Positions 34,969 to 44,234 of a stretch of 64,000 bases of DNA are shown piece by piece. Every line of letters starts with the position of its first letter. The first letter of the stretch is position 1. Under the pieces are notes generated by a model, which saw only the letters and a list, made by a program, of their open reading frames with translations, was not told the origin of the DNA and made no database searches. Source of the DNA: Epilithonimonas caeni DSM 17710 (GTDB taxonomy: Bacteria; Bacteroidota; Bacteroidia; Flavobacteriales; Weeksellaceae); NCBI RefSeq assembly GCF_000426465.1, contig NZ_AUFK01000009.1, positions 248,001-312,000 of the forward strand, written 5' to 3'. The position numbers and the translations under genes were made by a program.

Positions 34969-34971
34969 TGC

Positions 34972-35601
34972 TTATCGTTTAAGGTAGATATTCACGGCTT
35001 CTACTCGGGTATTAACGTGCAGTTTGGTGTAGATATTCTGGATATGTTTACGAACCGTTCCCTGGCTTATTTCCAGAATGGCTGCGACTTCCTTATTCAT
35101 CAAACCTTTTGAAAGCAAGTCGAGGATTTCCTGTTCTCTTACGGTCAATCCTTCAGAAACCAGTTTTTTATTTTCGAGATTACAGAAGCTGGCCACTACT
35201 TTTCTGGCAATACTGCCGCTCATCGGACTTCCGCCTTCAAAGAGTTCATCCAAAGCATTGATAATTTTTGCAGGACCTTCGGTTTTTAATATATATCCGG
35301 TTGCACCTTCCTGAAGACTTGCGAAAATCTTGTCCTCGTCTTCATAAGAAGTACACATCAAAATAAGAATCTGCGGTAGCTTGGATTTTATTTTTCTGAC
35401 ACAGATGATGCCGCTTTCACCAGGTAAATTGATATCCATCAAAACAGCATCAGGAGAGAGGGTCGAAATGTTCATCAAAACTTCTTCTGAGTTTCGGAAA
35501 CTCCCGCAAAGTTCATAATTCTGCGTGTACTGAATCATTAGTCCCAGTGCCTCCCGCAGATCGGAATCATCTTCAACGATACAAATTTTCTTTTTTACCA
35601 T
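34972..35601 (-). CDS. LuxR/NarL-type response regulator
   Basis: A 209-residue regulator with an N-terminal receiver domain (acidic pocket EDD at 10-12, phosphoacceptor Asp56 in LMDINLPG, Lys in GYILKTEG) and a C-terminal LuxR helix-turn-helix (LTVREQEILDLLSKGLMNKEVAAILEISQGTVRKHIQNIYTKL). It is the first gene of a two-gene unit and is followed after 3 bases by its TPR histidine kinase. Targets are unknown; the T9SS protein gene just downstream is a possibility only by position. Confidence 0.95.
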   Translation of the reverse strand: MVKKKICIVEDDSDLREALGLMIQYTQNYELCGSFRNSEEVLMNISTLSPDAVLMDINLPGESGIICVRKIKSKLPQILILMCTSYEDEDKIFASLQEGATGYILKTEGPAKIINALDELFEGGSPMSGSIARKVVASFCNLENKKLVSEGLTVREQEILDLLSKGLMNKEVAAILEISQGTVRKHIQNIYTKLHVNTRVEAVNIYLKR

Positions 35602-35732
35602 TACAGCTATAAAACAACGAATTTAAAGTTATTAATTAATTATTGAAATACGTAAAAAAGCGTATAAAGTATCAAATAGGCCTTGCTATTAAAAACAAAA
35701 ATCATAACTTTAAAATTCGAAATCAATAACTG

Positions 35733-36149
35733 ATGATAGACAAGATCAACATTCGGGTGTATGCGCTTTGTATAAAAGATAGCAAAGTTCTGGCGCTTCA
35801 CGAGGAATATGCCGGAGACCACCTTTTAAAATTGCCGGGAGGCGGATTGGAATTTGGAGAAAGCACCCTAGAATGCCTTAAAAGGGAGTTTCAAGAAGAA
35901 CTGAATCTTGAGATCGAGATCAAGGAGCATTTTTATACACAAGATGATTTTTTGGTTTCCCGATTCAGAGATAATGAACAACTTTTAACGGTTTATTATT
36001 TGGCAGAAATCCTAAATGAAGAAGACCTATTGATTCTTGACCCTTGTATCGAAAAAACAGAATGGATTCCGCTGGAAGGAGAAAATCCTTTCCCATTACC
36101 AATTGATAAACGTGTTTTTGACATAGCAAAACAAAAATTCCAGAATTAA
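35733..36149 (+). CDS. Nudix hydrolase
   Basis: A 138-residue Nudix enzyme with an almost intact catalytic box: GGGLEFGESTLECLKREFQEELNLEI keeps the first Gly, the Glu at position 6, and the REFQEE core, with Asn in place of the last Gly. It therefore should bind metal and hydrolyse a nucleoside-diphosphate-linked substrate, unlike the degenerate Nudix regulator at 5583. The substrate is not predictable. A terminator hairpin overlaps its stop codon. Confidence 0.9.
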   Translation: MIDKINIRVYALCIKDSKVLALHEEYAGDHLLKLPGGGLEFGESTLECLKREFQEELNLEIEIKEHFYTQDDFLVSRFRDNEQLLTVYYLAEILNEEDLLILDPCIEKTEWIPLEGENPFPLPIDKRVFDIAKQKFQN

Positions 36150-36166
36150 GATCCTGGAATTTTTTA
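36134..36166. terminator. Terminator overlapping the Nudix gene stop codon
   Basis: AAAATTCCAG (36134-36143) and CTGGAATTTT (36154-36163) form a stem with a T run on the plus strand; the left arm is within the last codons of the Nudix hydrolase. Confidence 0.8.
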
Positions 36167-36179
36167 TTTAATTTTATAA

Positions 36180-36635
36180 TTATTGAACTTCTTCAAAATT
36201 GACATCGCCTTCGTACTTCCTGTCAATAATCAGGATCATTGCTGTCTGGGTCGTATAGGATTGATTTTCACCGGCGATCCTTTTATATTTTATTTCAAGG
36301 ATATTGCTATTTTTTCTTATTGAAACAGGTTTCAGTTCTATGGTCTGAGTTGAAGGATCTTCGATTTGAGCCACCACAAATTCTTTAGAAAAATCAATTG
36401 GTGTCGGTTTTCCGTTCTCTCCCATTGTTGTCGCCATTCCGAAAACCTTTTCAAATTCCTGTTGTGTTTCAAACTTGGGACTGCCAATGGCTGCATCAAT
36501 ATTACTTTTTACAAAATAATTCTTCGCTTCTTTATAAGGAACCTCTTCATTAAGCGTTGAGTCGCCGGACTTAACTGACGAATTGCAACCAATTAAAAGT
36601 AATATTGAAAATAAGATAAATACGTTTTTCATCAT
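36180..36635 (-). CDS. Putative lipoprotein of unknown function
   Basis: A 151-residue lipoprotein (ILLLIGC, lipobox at about residue 17) with a mature domain of alternating strands (FSKEFVVAQIEDPSTQTIELKPVSI, NILEIKYKRIAGENQSY). The pattern is a little like PrcB-type protease-complex subunits, but I cannot confirm that. It is the last gene of the recQ-led series, starting 20 bases after the glycosyltransferase gene. Confidence 0.7.
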   Translation of the reverse strand: MMKNVFILFSILLLIGCNSSVKSGDSTLNEEVPYKEAKNYFVKSNIDAAIGSPKFETQQEFEKVFGMATTMGENGKPTPIDFSKEFVVAQIEDPSTQTIELKPVSIRKNSNILEIKYKRIAGENQSYTTQTAMILIIDRKYEGDVNFEEVQ

Positions 36636-36655
36636 AACTTAATTAATTTGAATTT

Positions 36656-37726
36656 TTAAATATTCCAAAGAAGGTCCTCATATTTTTGCAGGATAATATC
36701 CTTAGAAAATCTGTTTTTGATTGATTCTTTTATATTTTCTTTGTTATTATTTTTATGTACAGCATGTTTTATTTTTTCAGCAAAGCTATCATAATCGTCG
36801 ATATTTGCTATCTCACCATTGATTTGATCCAAGATGATTTCATCAATACCTCCTGGACAATTATTTGCCAAAGAATAGATCCCACAAGCTCCAGCTTCTA
36901 AAAGGACATTGGGAAAACCTTCATAACGCGAAGACAGAACAAACAGATCGGCATATTTGAGATATTGGTAAGGATTGCTTTTCTTTCCGTGAAAGATCAC
37001 GTGATCCAATCCCAGCATCTCTTTCATCTGCAAAAGCATTTCCTTATCTTTTCCATCACCAAGAATATGAAGCAAAATATTCTGATTCTTAAGCCTGGAG
37101 AAAACTTTCAAAAGATTGTCAAATCCTTTTCTGGCAGAAAGATTTCCAATAGCAACCACATTTTTGTACTGATGAGAGAATTCAATTGGACGTTCTGATC
37201 CATTCAGTTTTTCTTCGATGAAATTGATATCAACCGGATTGTTGATCTTAACCAATTTTTTTTTCTTGATACCAAAATTTTTAACAAGGTCATGTTGCAT
37301 ATCGTTACTTTGAGCAATGATCTTATCATAACCATTATAGAATTTGTAGAAAAATCTGATCTCTTTTCTGGTAACGTGCTGAGAAACGACATTGGTCTCT
37401 CTGGCTATGAATTTTGTTTTAGGAAATAATCTTATGAATAATGACAAATAAGCATTCACCTCTCCAAATCCAGAAAATACAATATCAGGTTTTCTGCGTT
37501 TGATCTCCAGAAGAATTGGTTTTAGAGAATGTCTGATCCTTGGTGTTTGAATATCAATGATCTCAACGTCCGGTTTCAAAAAATCAAGATATGCACCTTC
37601 TTTTCTCAACAAAAGAATTGATGGAGAAAATCGGTCTCTCGGAAGATGATTTGCGATCGTTGTAATAATGCGCTCTGCACCTCCGGTCTCCAAATCGGGC
37701 AATATGAAAATGATTGATTTTTTCAT
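36656..37726 (-). CDS. GT4-family glycosyltransferase
   Basis: A 356-residue GT-B glycosyltransferase with two Rossmann-like halves. The N-terminal half begins IIFILPDLETGGAERIITTIANHL, whose GGAER loop is typical of GT4 acceptor domains. The C-terminal half has VAIGNLSARKGFDNLLKVFSRL, LHILGDG and the nucleotide-sugar site SSRYEGFPNVLLEAGACG with the E-x7-E pattern. It likely adds a sugar to a surface glycan or lipid carrier on the cytoplasmic side. It is encoded 9 bases after the PH-like membrane protein, downstream of recQ; no other polysaccharide genes are adjacent. Confidence 0.9.
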   Translation of the reverse strand: MKKSIIFILPDLETGGAERIITTIANHLPRDRFSPSILLLRKEGAYLDFLKPDVEIIDIQTPRIRHSLKPILLEIKRRKPDIVFSGFGEVNAYLSLFIRLFPKTKFIARETNVVSQHVTRKEIRFFYKFYNGYDKIIAQSNDMQHDLVKNFGIKKKKLVKINNPVDINFIEEKLNGSERPIEFSHQYKNVVAIGNLSARKGFDNLLKVFSRLKNQNILLHILGDGKDKEMLLQMKEMLGLDHVIFHGKKSNPYQYLKYADLFVLSSRYEGFPNVLLEAGACGIYSLANNCPGGIDEIILDQINGEIANIDDYDSFAEKIKHAVHKNNNKENIKESIKNRFSKDIILQKYEDLLWNI

Positions 37727-37735
37727 CTATCAAAA

Positions 37736-38278
37736 TTAATAAAAAGTTTTATTAATTTTTAATGACAGGTTTTTAAATATGGATACAATTTCATTGATAT
37801 TTTCAACACTTAAAAATGCATATTTATCTTCCGAGAAATTCATACCATATCTTTTAAAAAGAGAAAAAGGTTCATCATTACATCCGAAAATATTTTCAGG
37901 TTCTCCAAAAATAATATTTCCAAAAAAATGTTTATTCATTTCTATATTTACTTGGTCAATTTCCTTGATATTTTTATATTTTTCAATTTCATCATTCTTC
38001 TTATTAGCAATAATTATTCTTTGATTTGTGATAACATAATAATTATTTTTTAAATCAAAATATCTTAAAACCCATCTAAAAATTGTAATATACAAGGCTG
38101 TAAAAAACACAATAATTGCAAAAAAGAAAAGAGGGAAAACCATATTAAAAAGAAGTACTACGGAAATAGCTAAATAAAAAAATGAGAAGACTATTCTGAT
38201 TTTTTCTGTTAAATTAAAAAAGAAACTCTTTTTGGGAAGAATTTCTTTTAAAATAATTTCGTTGTCGTTGAGATGCAT
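37736..38278 (-). CDS. Membrane protein with bacterial PH-like domain (putative)
   Basis: A 180-residue protein with two transmembrane helices (about residues 28-70) followed by a soluble domain that starts YYVITNQRIIIANKKNDEIEKYKNIKEIDQVNIEMN, the layout of bacterial PH (bPH2/YdbT-like) domains. No closer family is recognised. The coding sequence is markedly richer in A and T than recQ upstream. It sits 8 bases after recQ and 9 bases before the glycosyltransferase, so it is probably cotranscribed. Confidence 0.7.
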   Translation of the reverse strand: MHLNDNEIILKEILPKKSFFFNLTEKIRIVFSFFYLAISVVLLFNMVFPLFFFAIIVFFTALYITIFRWVLRYFDLKNNYYVITNQRIIIANKKNDEIEKYKNIKEIDQVNIEMNKHFFGNIIFGEPENIFGCNDEPFSLFKRYGMNFSEDKYAFLSVENINEIVSIFKNLSLKINKTFY

Positions 38279-38286
38279 ATTTTATT

Positions 38287-40497
38287 CTAATTAGCTACGT
38301 CACTTATGAACTTGATCCTAAGAATCCGCACTTCTTCATCGGTAAGGTCATCTCCATACTCTGCCAGAAGGGTTTTCATACTGTCGCTTTCAGAATTTTT
38401 CATAAAGTCCATAAATTCTTCTACGATATCTTCATCAAAATTTTCATCAATATAATAATCGATATTCAGTTTTGTGCCTTGATAAATAATGCTTTCCATT
38501 TCGGAGAGAAGCTCTGTCATGCTAAGATTTTTAGCTTTTGCAATATCTTCCAGATCGATCTTCTTATCCGTATTCTGAATGATAAAAACTTTGTGACTGG
38601 ATTTGTTTGCCACTTGTTTCATCACCATATCCTGAGTTCTTTCTATCTCATTATCTTCAACATACTTCTTGATGAAATCAGCGAATTCTTTTCCATATTT
38701 TCTGGCTTTACCCTCTCCTACGCCATAGATTTTCGCTACTTCTTCTACAGTTATCGGGTATTGGACCGTCATATCTTCCAGACTTGGGTCCATAAAAACC
38801 GTGTACGGTGGGATCCCATGTTTTTTAGCCACGGTCTTACGAAGTTCCTTCAATTGTCCAAACAATAACTGGTCAAGTCCGCCACCAGCTTGGGTCTGTA
38901 CCTGTTCACTATCTGCTTTTGATTTGATCTGGGAAAGGTCGTATTCTCTATCTTCTGCGATCAGGAATGTATTTTTGGACTTTCCATCGATGACCTCCTT
39001 CCCTTTTTCAGAAAGTTTCAGTACGCCGTAGGTCTCTATATCCTTTTTAAGATAATCCTGAACGGTAGCTTGTCTGATAATCGATTTCCAGTAATTATCA
39101 CTTTCTGCTTTTCCAAAACCAAAAAAATCAGTCTGTTCTAATTTGTAAGATTTGGTAACAGCAGATTCTTTTCCTGCAATAATGGAGATCAGATCTTTTG
39201 TACGGAATTTTTCACCCAAAGACTTGATCATTTCCAAAACTTTTTTCAGGTCTTGTGTCGCATCTTTTAGTTTTGGTGGATTTTGTGAATTGTCACACAT
39301 CTTTGCACCTTCACCTTTTACCGGATCGAATTTTTCCCCGAAGTAATAAAGAAGGTATTGTCTCCTGCTCATCGATGTCTCGGCATAGCCAACAACTTCG
39401 TTCAGCAATTGCAGTCCGATCTCTCTTTCGGAAACAGGTTTCTGAGCTAAGAATTTTTCTAATTTTTCAATATCCTTAGGGTCATAAAATGCCAGGCAAT
39501 AACCTTCTCCTCCATCTCTGCCTGCACGACCGGTTTCCTGGTAGTAACTTTCCAGAGATTTCGGAATATCATAATGAATTACAAACCTAACATCAGGCTT
39601 ATCGATTCCCATTCCGAAAGCTATGGTTGCAACGATCACATCCGCTTCTTCCATTAAGAATTTATCCTGATGGAGAACCCTTGTTTTTTGATCCAAACCT
39701 GCGTGGTAAGGTAAAGCATTGATACCGTTGACCTGCAAAAGCTGAGCAAATTCTTCTACTTTTCTTCGGCTAAGGCAATAGACTATTCCAGATTTCCCTT
39801 TATGCTGATTGATGAATTTTACAATCTCTTTATCCACGTTCACTTTTGGACGGATCTCATAGAACAAATTGGCCCTATTGAAGCTTTCTTTGAAGACCGA
39901 AGCATTGTTCATTCCCAAAGTTTTCTGAATGTCGTCTTGTACTTTAGGTGTTGCAGTCGCAGTTAAAGCGATGACAGGCACATTGGCAATTTTATCGATA
40001 ATGCCTTTCAGATTTCTATATTCCGGGCGGAAGTCGTGTCCCCATTCCGAGATACAGTGTGCTTCATCAATAGCAACAAAAGATATTTTAACAGCTTTCA
40101 GAAACTCGAGATATTCTTCTTTGATGAGAGATTCCGGAGCAACATATAACAGCTTGGTTTTACCAGCCGTTATATCATCCATAACCTGCTTTGTCTGTGA
40201 TTTGTTGAGAGACGAATTAAGAACATGAGCTACACCTTCATCGGACGACAGTCCATTAACAGCGTCAACCTGATTTTTCATTAATGCAATAAGAGGGGAA
40301 ACAACAATAGCTGTTCCTTCCGAAATAAGTGCAGGCAACTGATAACAAAGAGATTTTCCGCCTCCAGTCGGCATCAATACAAATACATCATTATTTCCCA
40401 AAAGAGTTTTGATAATCTGTTCCTGCTGTCCCTTGAACTTAGAAAAACCAAAATATTTTTTCAGTTCTGCAGATAAGTTGATGTCTTTTGTGTCCAT
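38287..40497 (-). CDS. recQ: RecQ-type ATP-dependent DNA helicase
   Basis: A 736-residue superfamily 2 helicase for recombination and fork repair. Motifs in order: Q-motif region [14 protein letters not shown], Walker [17 protein letters not shown] ([20 protein letters not shown], including the aromatic-rich loop), [25 protein letters not shown], and [11 protein letters not shown] winged-helix RQC region and an HRDC-like domain ([26 protein letters not shown]) follow, then an acidic tail. The zinc-binding cysteines of E. coli RecQ are mostly absent: the site reads [13 protein letters not shown]...[10 protein letters not shown] with a single Cys. It leads a four-gene series. Confidence 0.96.
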   Translation of the reverse strand: MDTKDINLSAELKKYFGFSKFKGQQEQIIKTLLGNNDVFVLMPTGGGKSLCYQLPALISEGTAIVVSPLIALMKNQVDAVNGLSSDEGVAHVLNSSLNKSQTKQVMDDITAGKTKLLYVAPESLIKEEYLEFLKAVKISFVAIDEAHCISEWGHDFRPEYRNLKGIIDKIANVPVIALTATATPKVQDDIQKTLGMNNASVFKESFNRANLFYEIRPKVNVDKEIVKFINQHKGKSGIVYCLSRRKVEEFAQLLQVNGINALPYHAGLDQKTRVLHQDKFLMEEADVIVATIAFGMGIDKPDVRFVIHYDIPKSLESYYQETGRAGRDGGEGYCLAFYDPKDIEKLEKFLAQKPVSEREIGLQLLNEVVGYAETSMSRRQYLLYYFGEKFDPVKGEGAKMCDNSQNPPKLKDATQDLKKVLEMIKSLGEKFRTKDLISIIAGKESAVTKSYKLEQTDFFGFGKAESDNYWKSIIRQATVQDYLKKDIETYGVLKLSEKGKEVIDGKSKNTFLIAEDREYDLSQIKSKADSEQVQTQAGGGLDQLLFGQLKELRKTVAKKHGIPPYTVFMDPSLEDMTVQYPITVEEVAKIYGVGEGKARKYGKEFADFIKKYVEDNEIERTQDMVMKQVANKSSHKVFIIQNTDKKIDLEDIAKAKNLSMTELLSEMESIIYQGTKLNIDYYIDENFDEDIVEEFMDFMKNSESDSMKTLLAEYGDDLTDEEVRILRIKFISDVAN

Positions 40498-40515
40498 CCT
40501 TAAGATATTGTTTGC

Positions 40516-40523
40516 TAAATTTG
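40516..40523 (+). promoter_or_regulatory. Putative kdsD -7 box
   Basis: TAAATTTG matches TAnnTTTG and would give a leader of about 150 bases before kdsD. No -33 TTG at standard spacing. Confidence 0.3.
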
Positions 40524-40580
40524 CATTTTGTTGAAAGTTAAACGACTAAGATCTAACAAGAGAATCCTTGATTTTAGTGG

Positions 40581-40614
40581 ATAAAAAAATGAAGCCCTAA
40601 AACTTCATTTCTTG
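40581..40614 (-). terminator. Isolated hairpin between divergent recQ and kdsD
   Basis: AAATGAAG (40587-40594) and CTTCATTT (40603-40610) form an 8-bp stem. The T run (TTTTTTT) follows it on the minus strand, ahead of recQ. It is either an attenuator of recQ or the end of a short unannotated transcript. Confidence 0.5.
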
Positions 40615-40683
40615 TTAAAATTATTAGCGTGAAGATACAAAATAAATATTAGTAAAAAAAATAATCAAACATTTTTAAAAGTT

Positions 40684-41643
40684 TTGAATCCAAAAGAAAT
40701 CATTTCCAATGCCCATCAGGCATTAGATATAGAAATTAGTGAATTACAAAAACTGCGTGACAGATTAAACGACAGCTTCATCAAAAGCGTTTTGGCGATC
40801 AATGAGTCAAAAGGAAAACTGATCGTTGTCGGAATCGGTAAATCGGCACATGTTGGAAATAAAATTGTTGCAACACTTAATTCCACAGGAACACCTTCTC
40901 AGTTTTTACACGCAGCAGAGGCTATTCACGGAGATCTGGGAGTGATTCAGAAACAGGATATTGTTTTGTGCATTTCATATTCGGGGAATTCTCCGGAGAT
41001 CGTTAATCTTTTACCATTTCTGAAAGAGTATTCTTCTGTTTTGATCGGAATGACAGGAAACCCGGAAAGCAAACTTGGAAAAGCGTCTGATATTATTCTC
41101 AATACCCACGTTGACAAAGAAGCTTGTCCAAATAAATTAGCCCCAACCAGTTCTACAACTGTTCAAATGGCTCTTGGCGATGCTTTGGCGGTTTGTTTGA
41201 TGGAGCTGAAAGGTTTTAAGGATATTGATTTTGCGAAGTTTCATCCCGGAGGAAGTCTTGGTAAAAACCTGACGGCAAAAGTGGAGCAATTTGTTTCTCA
41301 GAATAAACCGGAAGTTTCTCCGGAATCAAGCATCAGAGATGTTATCATATCGGTAAGTGGTTCAAAACACGGGATCACTGTTGTTATTGAAAACGAAACC
41401 ATTGTCGGCGTGATCACGGATGGGGACATCAGAAGAATGCTCCTTGACCAAGATGATATTTCCAAAGTAAAAGCTTCTGACATCATCAGCAAAAATCCCA
41501 AAAGCATCGATAAGGACCATCTTGCAAAAGAAGCCATGCAAATTTTGAAACAATATAATATTGGTCAATTGATCGTTACCGACAAAGGGAAATATTACGG
41601 CATCATTGATATCCACACTTTATTGGACGAAGGAATCAATTAA
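40684..41643 (+). CDS. kdsD: Arabinose-5-phosphate isomerase (KdsD/KpsF/GutQ family)
   Basis: A 319-residue enzyme that makes D-arabinose 5-phosphate for Kdo synthesis in lipopolysaccharide assembly. The N-terminal sugar isomerase domain (IVVGIGKSAHVGNKIVATLNSTGTPSQFLHAAEAIHGDLG, CISYSGNSPE, ACPNKLAPTSSTTVQMALGDALA) is followed by FHPGGSLGKNL and two CBS domains (about 205-319). The apparent start codon is TTG at 40684; no ATG fits better. It is followed by tatC after 37 bases. Confidence 0.94.
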   Translation: MNPKEIISNAHQALDIEISELQKLRDRLNDSFIKSVLAINESKGKLIVVGIGKSAHVGNKIVATLNSTGTPSQFLHAAEAIHGDLGVIQKQDIVLCISYSGNSPEIVNLLPFLKEYSSVLIGMTGNPESKLGKASDIILNTHVDKEACPNKLAPTSSTTVQMALGDALAVCLMELKGFKDIDFAKFHPGGSLGKNLTAKVEQFVSQNKPEVSPESSIRDVIISVSGSKHGITVVIENETIVGVITDGDIRRMLLDQDDISKVKASDIISKNPKSIDKDHLAKEAMQILKQYNIGQLIVTDKGKYYGIIDIHTLLDEGIN

Positions 41644-41680
41644 AATCATTCATCAATAATCATTTATCTTTTATAAAATA

Positions 41681-42499
41681 ATGAGTGAAGAAAAGGAAAT
41701 GTCCTTTCTTGGACATATCGGAGAACTAAGGGCACATTTGGTAAGATCTATTCTGGCGATTGTGATTTTGGCGGTTATCGTCGGGTTCAATATCAATTGG
41801 GTAATGGACCATATTTTTTTCGGACCTACAAGAAATGACTTCTTGACATTCCGGATTGTGAATCATTTTTCCAGAGAACTGACGGGCAATGACAGTTTTG
41901 TTCTACCGGCACAGTTCAGTGTTCAGCAGAAGCAGTTGTTTCAACAGTTCAATGTCATGATGGCGGTTTCCATTTTCTCCGGATTGGTTTTAGCTTTTCC
42001 TTACATCGTTTGGGAAATTTGGAAATTCATAAGTCCGGCATTGATGCCTAAAGAAAAAAAGAATTCTATTTTCTATATCAATTCTATTTGGATCCTGTTT
42101 ATGTGCGGTGTTTTGACGGGCTATTTTCTGATCTTGCCATTCGCGATCAATTTCGGGTTGCTGTTCAAGGTTTCAGATAATATCGTTCAGCTTTTCGATC
42201 TGTCAGATTACACTACTCTATTCTTGCAAGTTACACTAGGGATGGGTGTTGTATTTCTATTTCCAATTGCGGTTTATATTTTAACATCAATCGGAATACT
42301 GACACCAAAATTCCTCAGAACTTACAGACGACACGCTATTGTCCTGATAATGGTAGTTGCAGCGATCATTACACCTGCTGATGTTCTGAGTATGATGGCA
42401 GCCGCACTTCCTCTCGTCATTCTTTACGAGATAAGTGTTCTGATGTCGAACTTTATTTATAAAAAAATCCAAAGGCAGGATCTGAAAAACGAAAATTAA
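41681..42499 (+). CDS. tatC: Twin-arginine translocase subunit TatC
   Basis: A 272-residue inner-membrane core subunit of the Tat pathway, which exports folded proteins. The N-terminal cytoplasmic segment MSFLGHIGELRAHLVRSI is diagnostic, and the conserved first-loop motif FVWEIWKFI-like sequence appears as YIVWEIWKFISPALMPKEKK. Six transmembrane helices are visible. A longer periplasmic first loop (residues about 45-85) is common in Bacteroidota. It follows kdsD on the same strand; tatA is not in the window. Confidence 0.95.
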   Translation: MSEEKEMSFLGHIGELRAHLVRSILAIVILAVIVGFNINWVMDHIFFGPTRNDFLTFRIVNHFSRELTGNDSFVLPAQFSVQQKQLFQQFNVMMAVSIFSGLVLAFPYIVWEIWKFISPALMPKEKKNSIFYINSIWILFMCGVLTGYFLILPFAINFGLLFKVSDNIVQLFDLSDYTTLFLQVTLGMGVVFLFPIAVYILTSIGILTPKFLRTYRRHAIVLIMVVAAIITPADVLSMMAAALPLVILYEISVLMSNFIYKKIQRQDLKNEN

Positions 42500-42515
42500 A
42501 ACTCAGGTATAAAAT

Positions 42516-42548
42516 AAAGATCAGCAGTTATATTGCTGATCTTTTATT
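42516..42548. terminator. Bidirectional terminator
   Basis: AAAGATCAGCA (42516-42526) and TGCTGATCTTT (42534-42544) form an 11-bp stem with A/T flanks between convergent tatC and the Crp-like gene. Confidence 0.85.
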
Positions 42549-43119
42549 ATCCTTTCACGATCTCTTTTCTGATCCTGCTGAGAGACGTATCTGTAATTCC
42601 CAGATAAGAAGCTATATTTTTAAGTGGTGCAAATTTCAGGACATCGGGTTTTTCTTGAATTAAGTTCAGATAACGTTCTGTAGCTGATTTGGTTATCATT
42701 TCTACAGAACGGTTTTTCAGATAGAATAATTGATAAGACATCCACGCTCTTCCCCATTCCGTAAGTGCGGGAATGGTCAAAAACAATTCCTGAAAATCAT
42801 CATAACCGATCCTCCAGACCACACAATCTGTCTCTGCCTGGATGTTTTCTATCGATGGAATTCTTTGGAACAAAGATGATGCTTCTATGATAATATCATT
42901 AATCGTGAAAAAATTGATCGTGATATCATCATTATTAATATCATAAACAAAAGAACGTACAACGCCACTTTCCAAAACAAAATAATCATCGGAGATCTCA
43001 TTCTCTTTCAGAAAGAAATCACCTTTTTTACAATTGATTTTTTGGTGTTTGTTGAAGATAAGATTAAGGTCTTCTTCGGAAAATGCGGGATGCTGATAAA
43101 TATTTTTTAAAACGTCCAT
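42547..43119 (-). CDS. Crp/Fnr-family cyclic-nucleotide-binding-type regulator
   Basis: A 190-residue protein with an N-terminal cNMP-binding-like beta roll (KKGDFFLKENEISDDYFVLESGVVRSFV) and a C-terminal helix-turn-helix (FAPLKNIASYLGITDTSLSRIRKEI). The phosphate-binding RxS signature of true cAMP binders is not apparent, so the ligand is open. No iron-sulfur cysteine cluster is visible. It lies downstream of tpx on the same strand but is separated from it by a terminator. Confidence 0.9.
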   Translation of the reverse strand: MDVLKNIYQHPAFSEEDLNLIFNKHQKINCKKGDFFLKENEISDDYFVLESGVVRSFVYDINNDDITINFFTINDIIIEASSLFQRIPSIENIQAETDCVVWRIGYDDFQELFLTIPALTEWGRAWMSYQLFYLKNRSVEMITKSATERYLNLIQEKPDVLKFAPLKNIASYLGITDTSLSRIRKEIVKG

Positions 43120-43127
43120 AAATGAAA

Positions 43128-43161
43128 AAAACGGAAAATCTAAAATAATAGATTTCCCGTT
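43128..43161 (-). terminator. Terminator after tpx
   Basis: An imperfect stem (43130-43142 with 43149-43161, core AAATCTA/TAGATTT) is followed by a T run on the minus strand, between tpx and the Crp-like gene. Confidence 0.65.
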
Positions 43162-43186
43162 ATAAAGAATAATTTTATTAAAATTT

Positions 43187-43684
43187 TTATTTCAAGGCAT
43201 TTACAGCCGCTTCGTAATTTGGTTCCTGTCCTATTTCCGGAACTTGTTCTGTGTAGATTACCGTTCCTTTTTCGTCCAAAGCAATCACAGCTCTGCTCAA
43301 TAACCCCCTCAATGGAGAATCATCCAGGGTCACACCATAATCCTCCCCGAAATTTCCTCTGAAATCTGACAATACTTCTACATTATCGAGACCTTCGGCT
43401 GCACAGAATCTGTTCAATGCAAAAGGCAGATCTCTAGAAACATTGATAACAACAGTATTTTCCAAAGAACTCGCTTCTTTGTTGAATTGTCTTGCAGAAG
43501 CAGCGCAAACACCGGTATCAATGCTTGGAAAGATATTCAGCAACACTTTTTTGCCTGTATAATCTGCTAAGTGTTTTTCTGATAGATCAGCTCCAACTAA
43601 TGTGAATTCCTGAGCAGTGGCTCCAACTTCCGGCAAAGTTCCAACAGTATGGATCGGATTCCCTTTGAATGTAATTTGTGACAT
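43187..43684 (-). CDS. tpx: Thiol peroxidase, 2-Cys peroxiredoxin Tpx
   Basis: A 165-residue peroxiredoxin that reduces alkyl hydroperoxides using thioredoxin. Peroxidatic Cys60 is in PSIDTGVCAASARQF and resolving Cys94 is in FALNRFCAAEGL, as in E. coli Tpx. The N-terminal TFKGNPIHTVG and the LSDFRGNFGEDYGV segment are also typical. The -7 box TAAATTTG (43704-43711, minus strand) and a downstream terminator suggest a single-gene unit. Confidence 0.96.
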   Translation of the reverse strand: MSQITFKGNPIHTVGTLPEVGATAQEFTLVGADLSEKHLADYTGKKVLLNIFPSIDTGVCAASARQFNKEASSLENTVVINVSRDLPFALNRFCAAEGLDNVEVLSDFRGNFGEDYGVTLDDSPLRGLLSRAVIALDEKGTVIYTEQVPEIGQEPNYEAAVNALK

Positions 43685-43703
43685 AATAATTTATATTGAA
43701 TTC

Positions 43704-43711
43704 CAAATTTA
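43704..43711 (-). promoter_or_regulatory. Putative tpx -7 box
   Basis: TAAATTTG on the minus strand, 19 bases before the tpx start. A TTG lies 23 bases further upstream. Confidence 0.45.
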
Positions 43712-43777
43712 GAGAATTTTTATAATTAAAGCACCAACAAAATTCCTTATTTTCGCACCCGAACTATTATGTACACA

Positions 43778-44227
43778 ATGAGAAAATTCAATCTAGGTGT
43801 ATTACTGGTTTTTCCTTTGTTAGGAAGCGCTCAGTCGGTCATTGGGAATATTAATTCCGGTGCTGTTTCTGAGAATTCCTTCAACCATTCTGTAGGAGAA
43901 ATCTATGTAATACCGTCTAATCCGGACGATGCAAGTTCCGGAACAATGGGAATCTTATACCAAACAACTCTAAAGGTTTTAGGAATTAATGAAATTTTGA
44001 AGGATGAAATTAGAATCTATCCTAATCCAACAACCGATTTTATCAATCTAAAATTAAGCTCAAAAAATAAAATTGATGAAGCTGTGATTTATGACAATTC
44101 CGGCAGAATGATTTTAAGAACAAGAATCGAATCGGATAAAATAGATTTGCGTTCGCTTAATACAGGAATCTATCTGCTTTATTTCACAAACACGGACATC
44201 AAACCTATTAAAATTATAAAAAAATAA
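43778..44227 (+). CDS. Small secreted protein with type IX sorting tail
   Basis: A 149-residue protein from the ATG at 43778 (an ATG at 43769 is also possible) with a signal peptide ending GSAQ. The short mature part (GNINSGAVSENSFNHSVGEIYVIP) is followed at about residue 72 by a type A T9SS sorting domain: IRIYPNPTTDFINLKL, NTGIYLLYF, KPIKIIKK. Almost all of the mature protein is the sorting domain, so it may be a small surface adhesin or one member of a set with the next gene, which starts 7 bases downstream. Confidence 0.82.
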   Translation: MRKFNLGVLLVFPLLGSAQSVIGNINSGAVSENSFNHSVGEIYVIPSNPDDASSGTMGILYQTTLKVLGINEILKDEIRIYPNPTTDFINLKLSSKNKIDEAVIYDNSGRMILRTRIESDKIDLRSLNTGIYLLYFTNTDIKPIKIIKK

Positions 44228-44234
44228 AAACCAA

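Noticed and set aside
35602-35732. Possible promoter palindrome between the response regulator and Nudix genes
   Set aside because: Only TTAATTAATTAA-like low-complexity sequence is seen, and TAACTTTA is only a partial -7 match.
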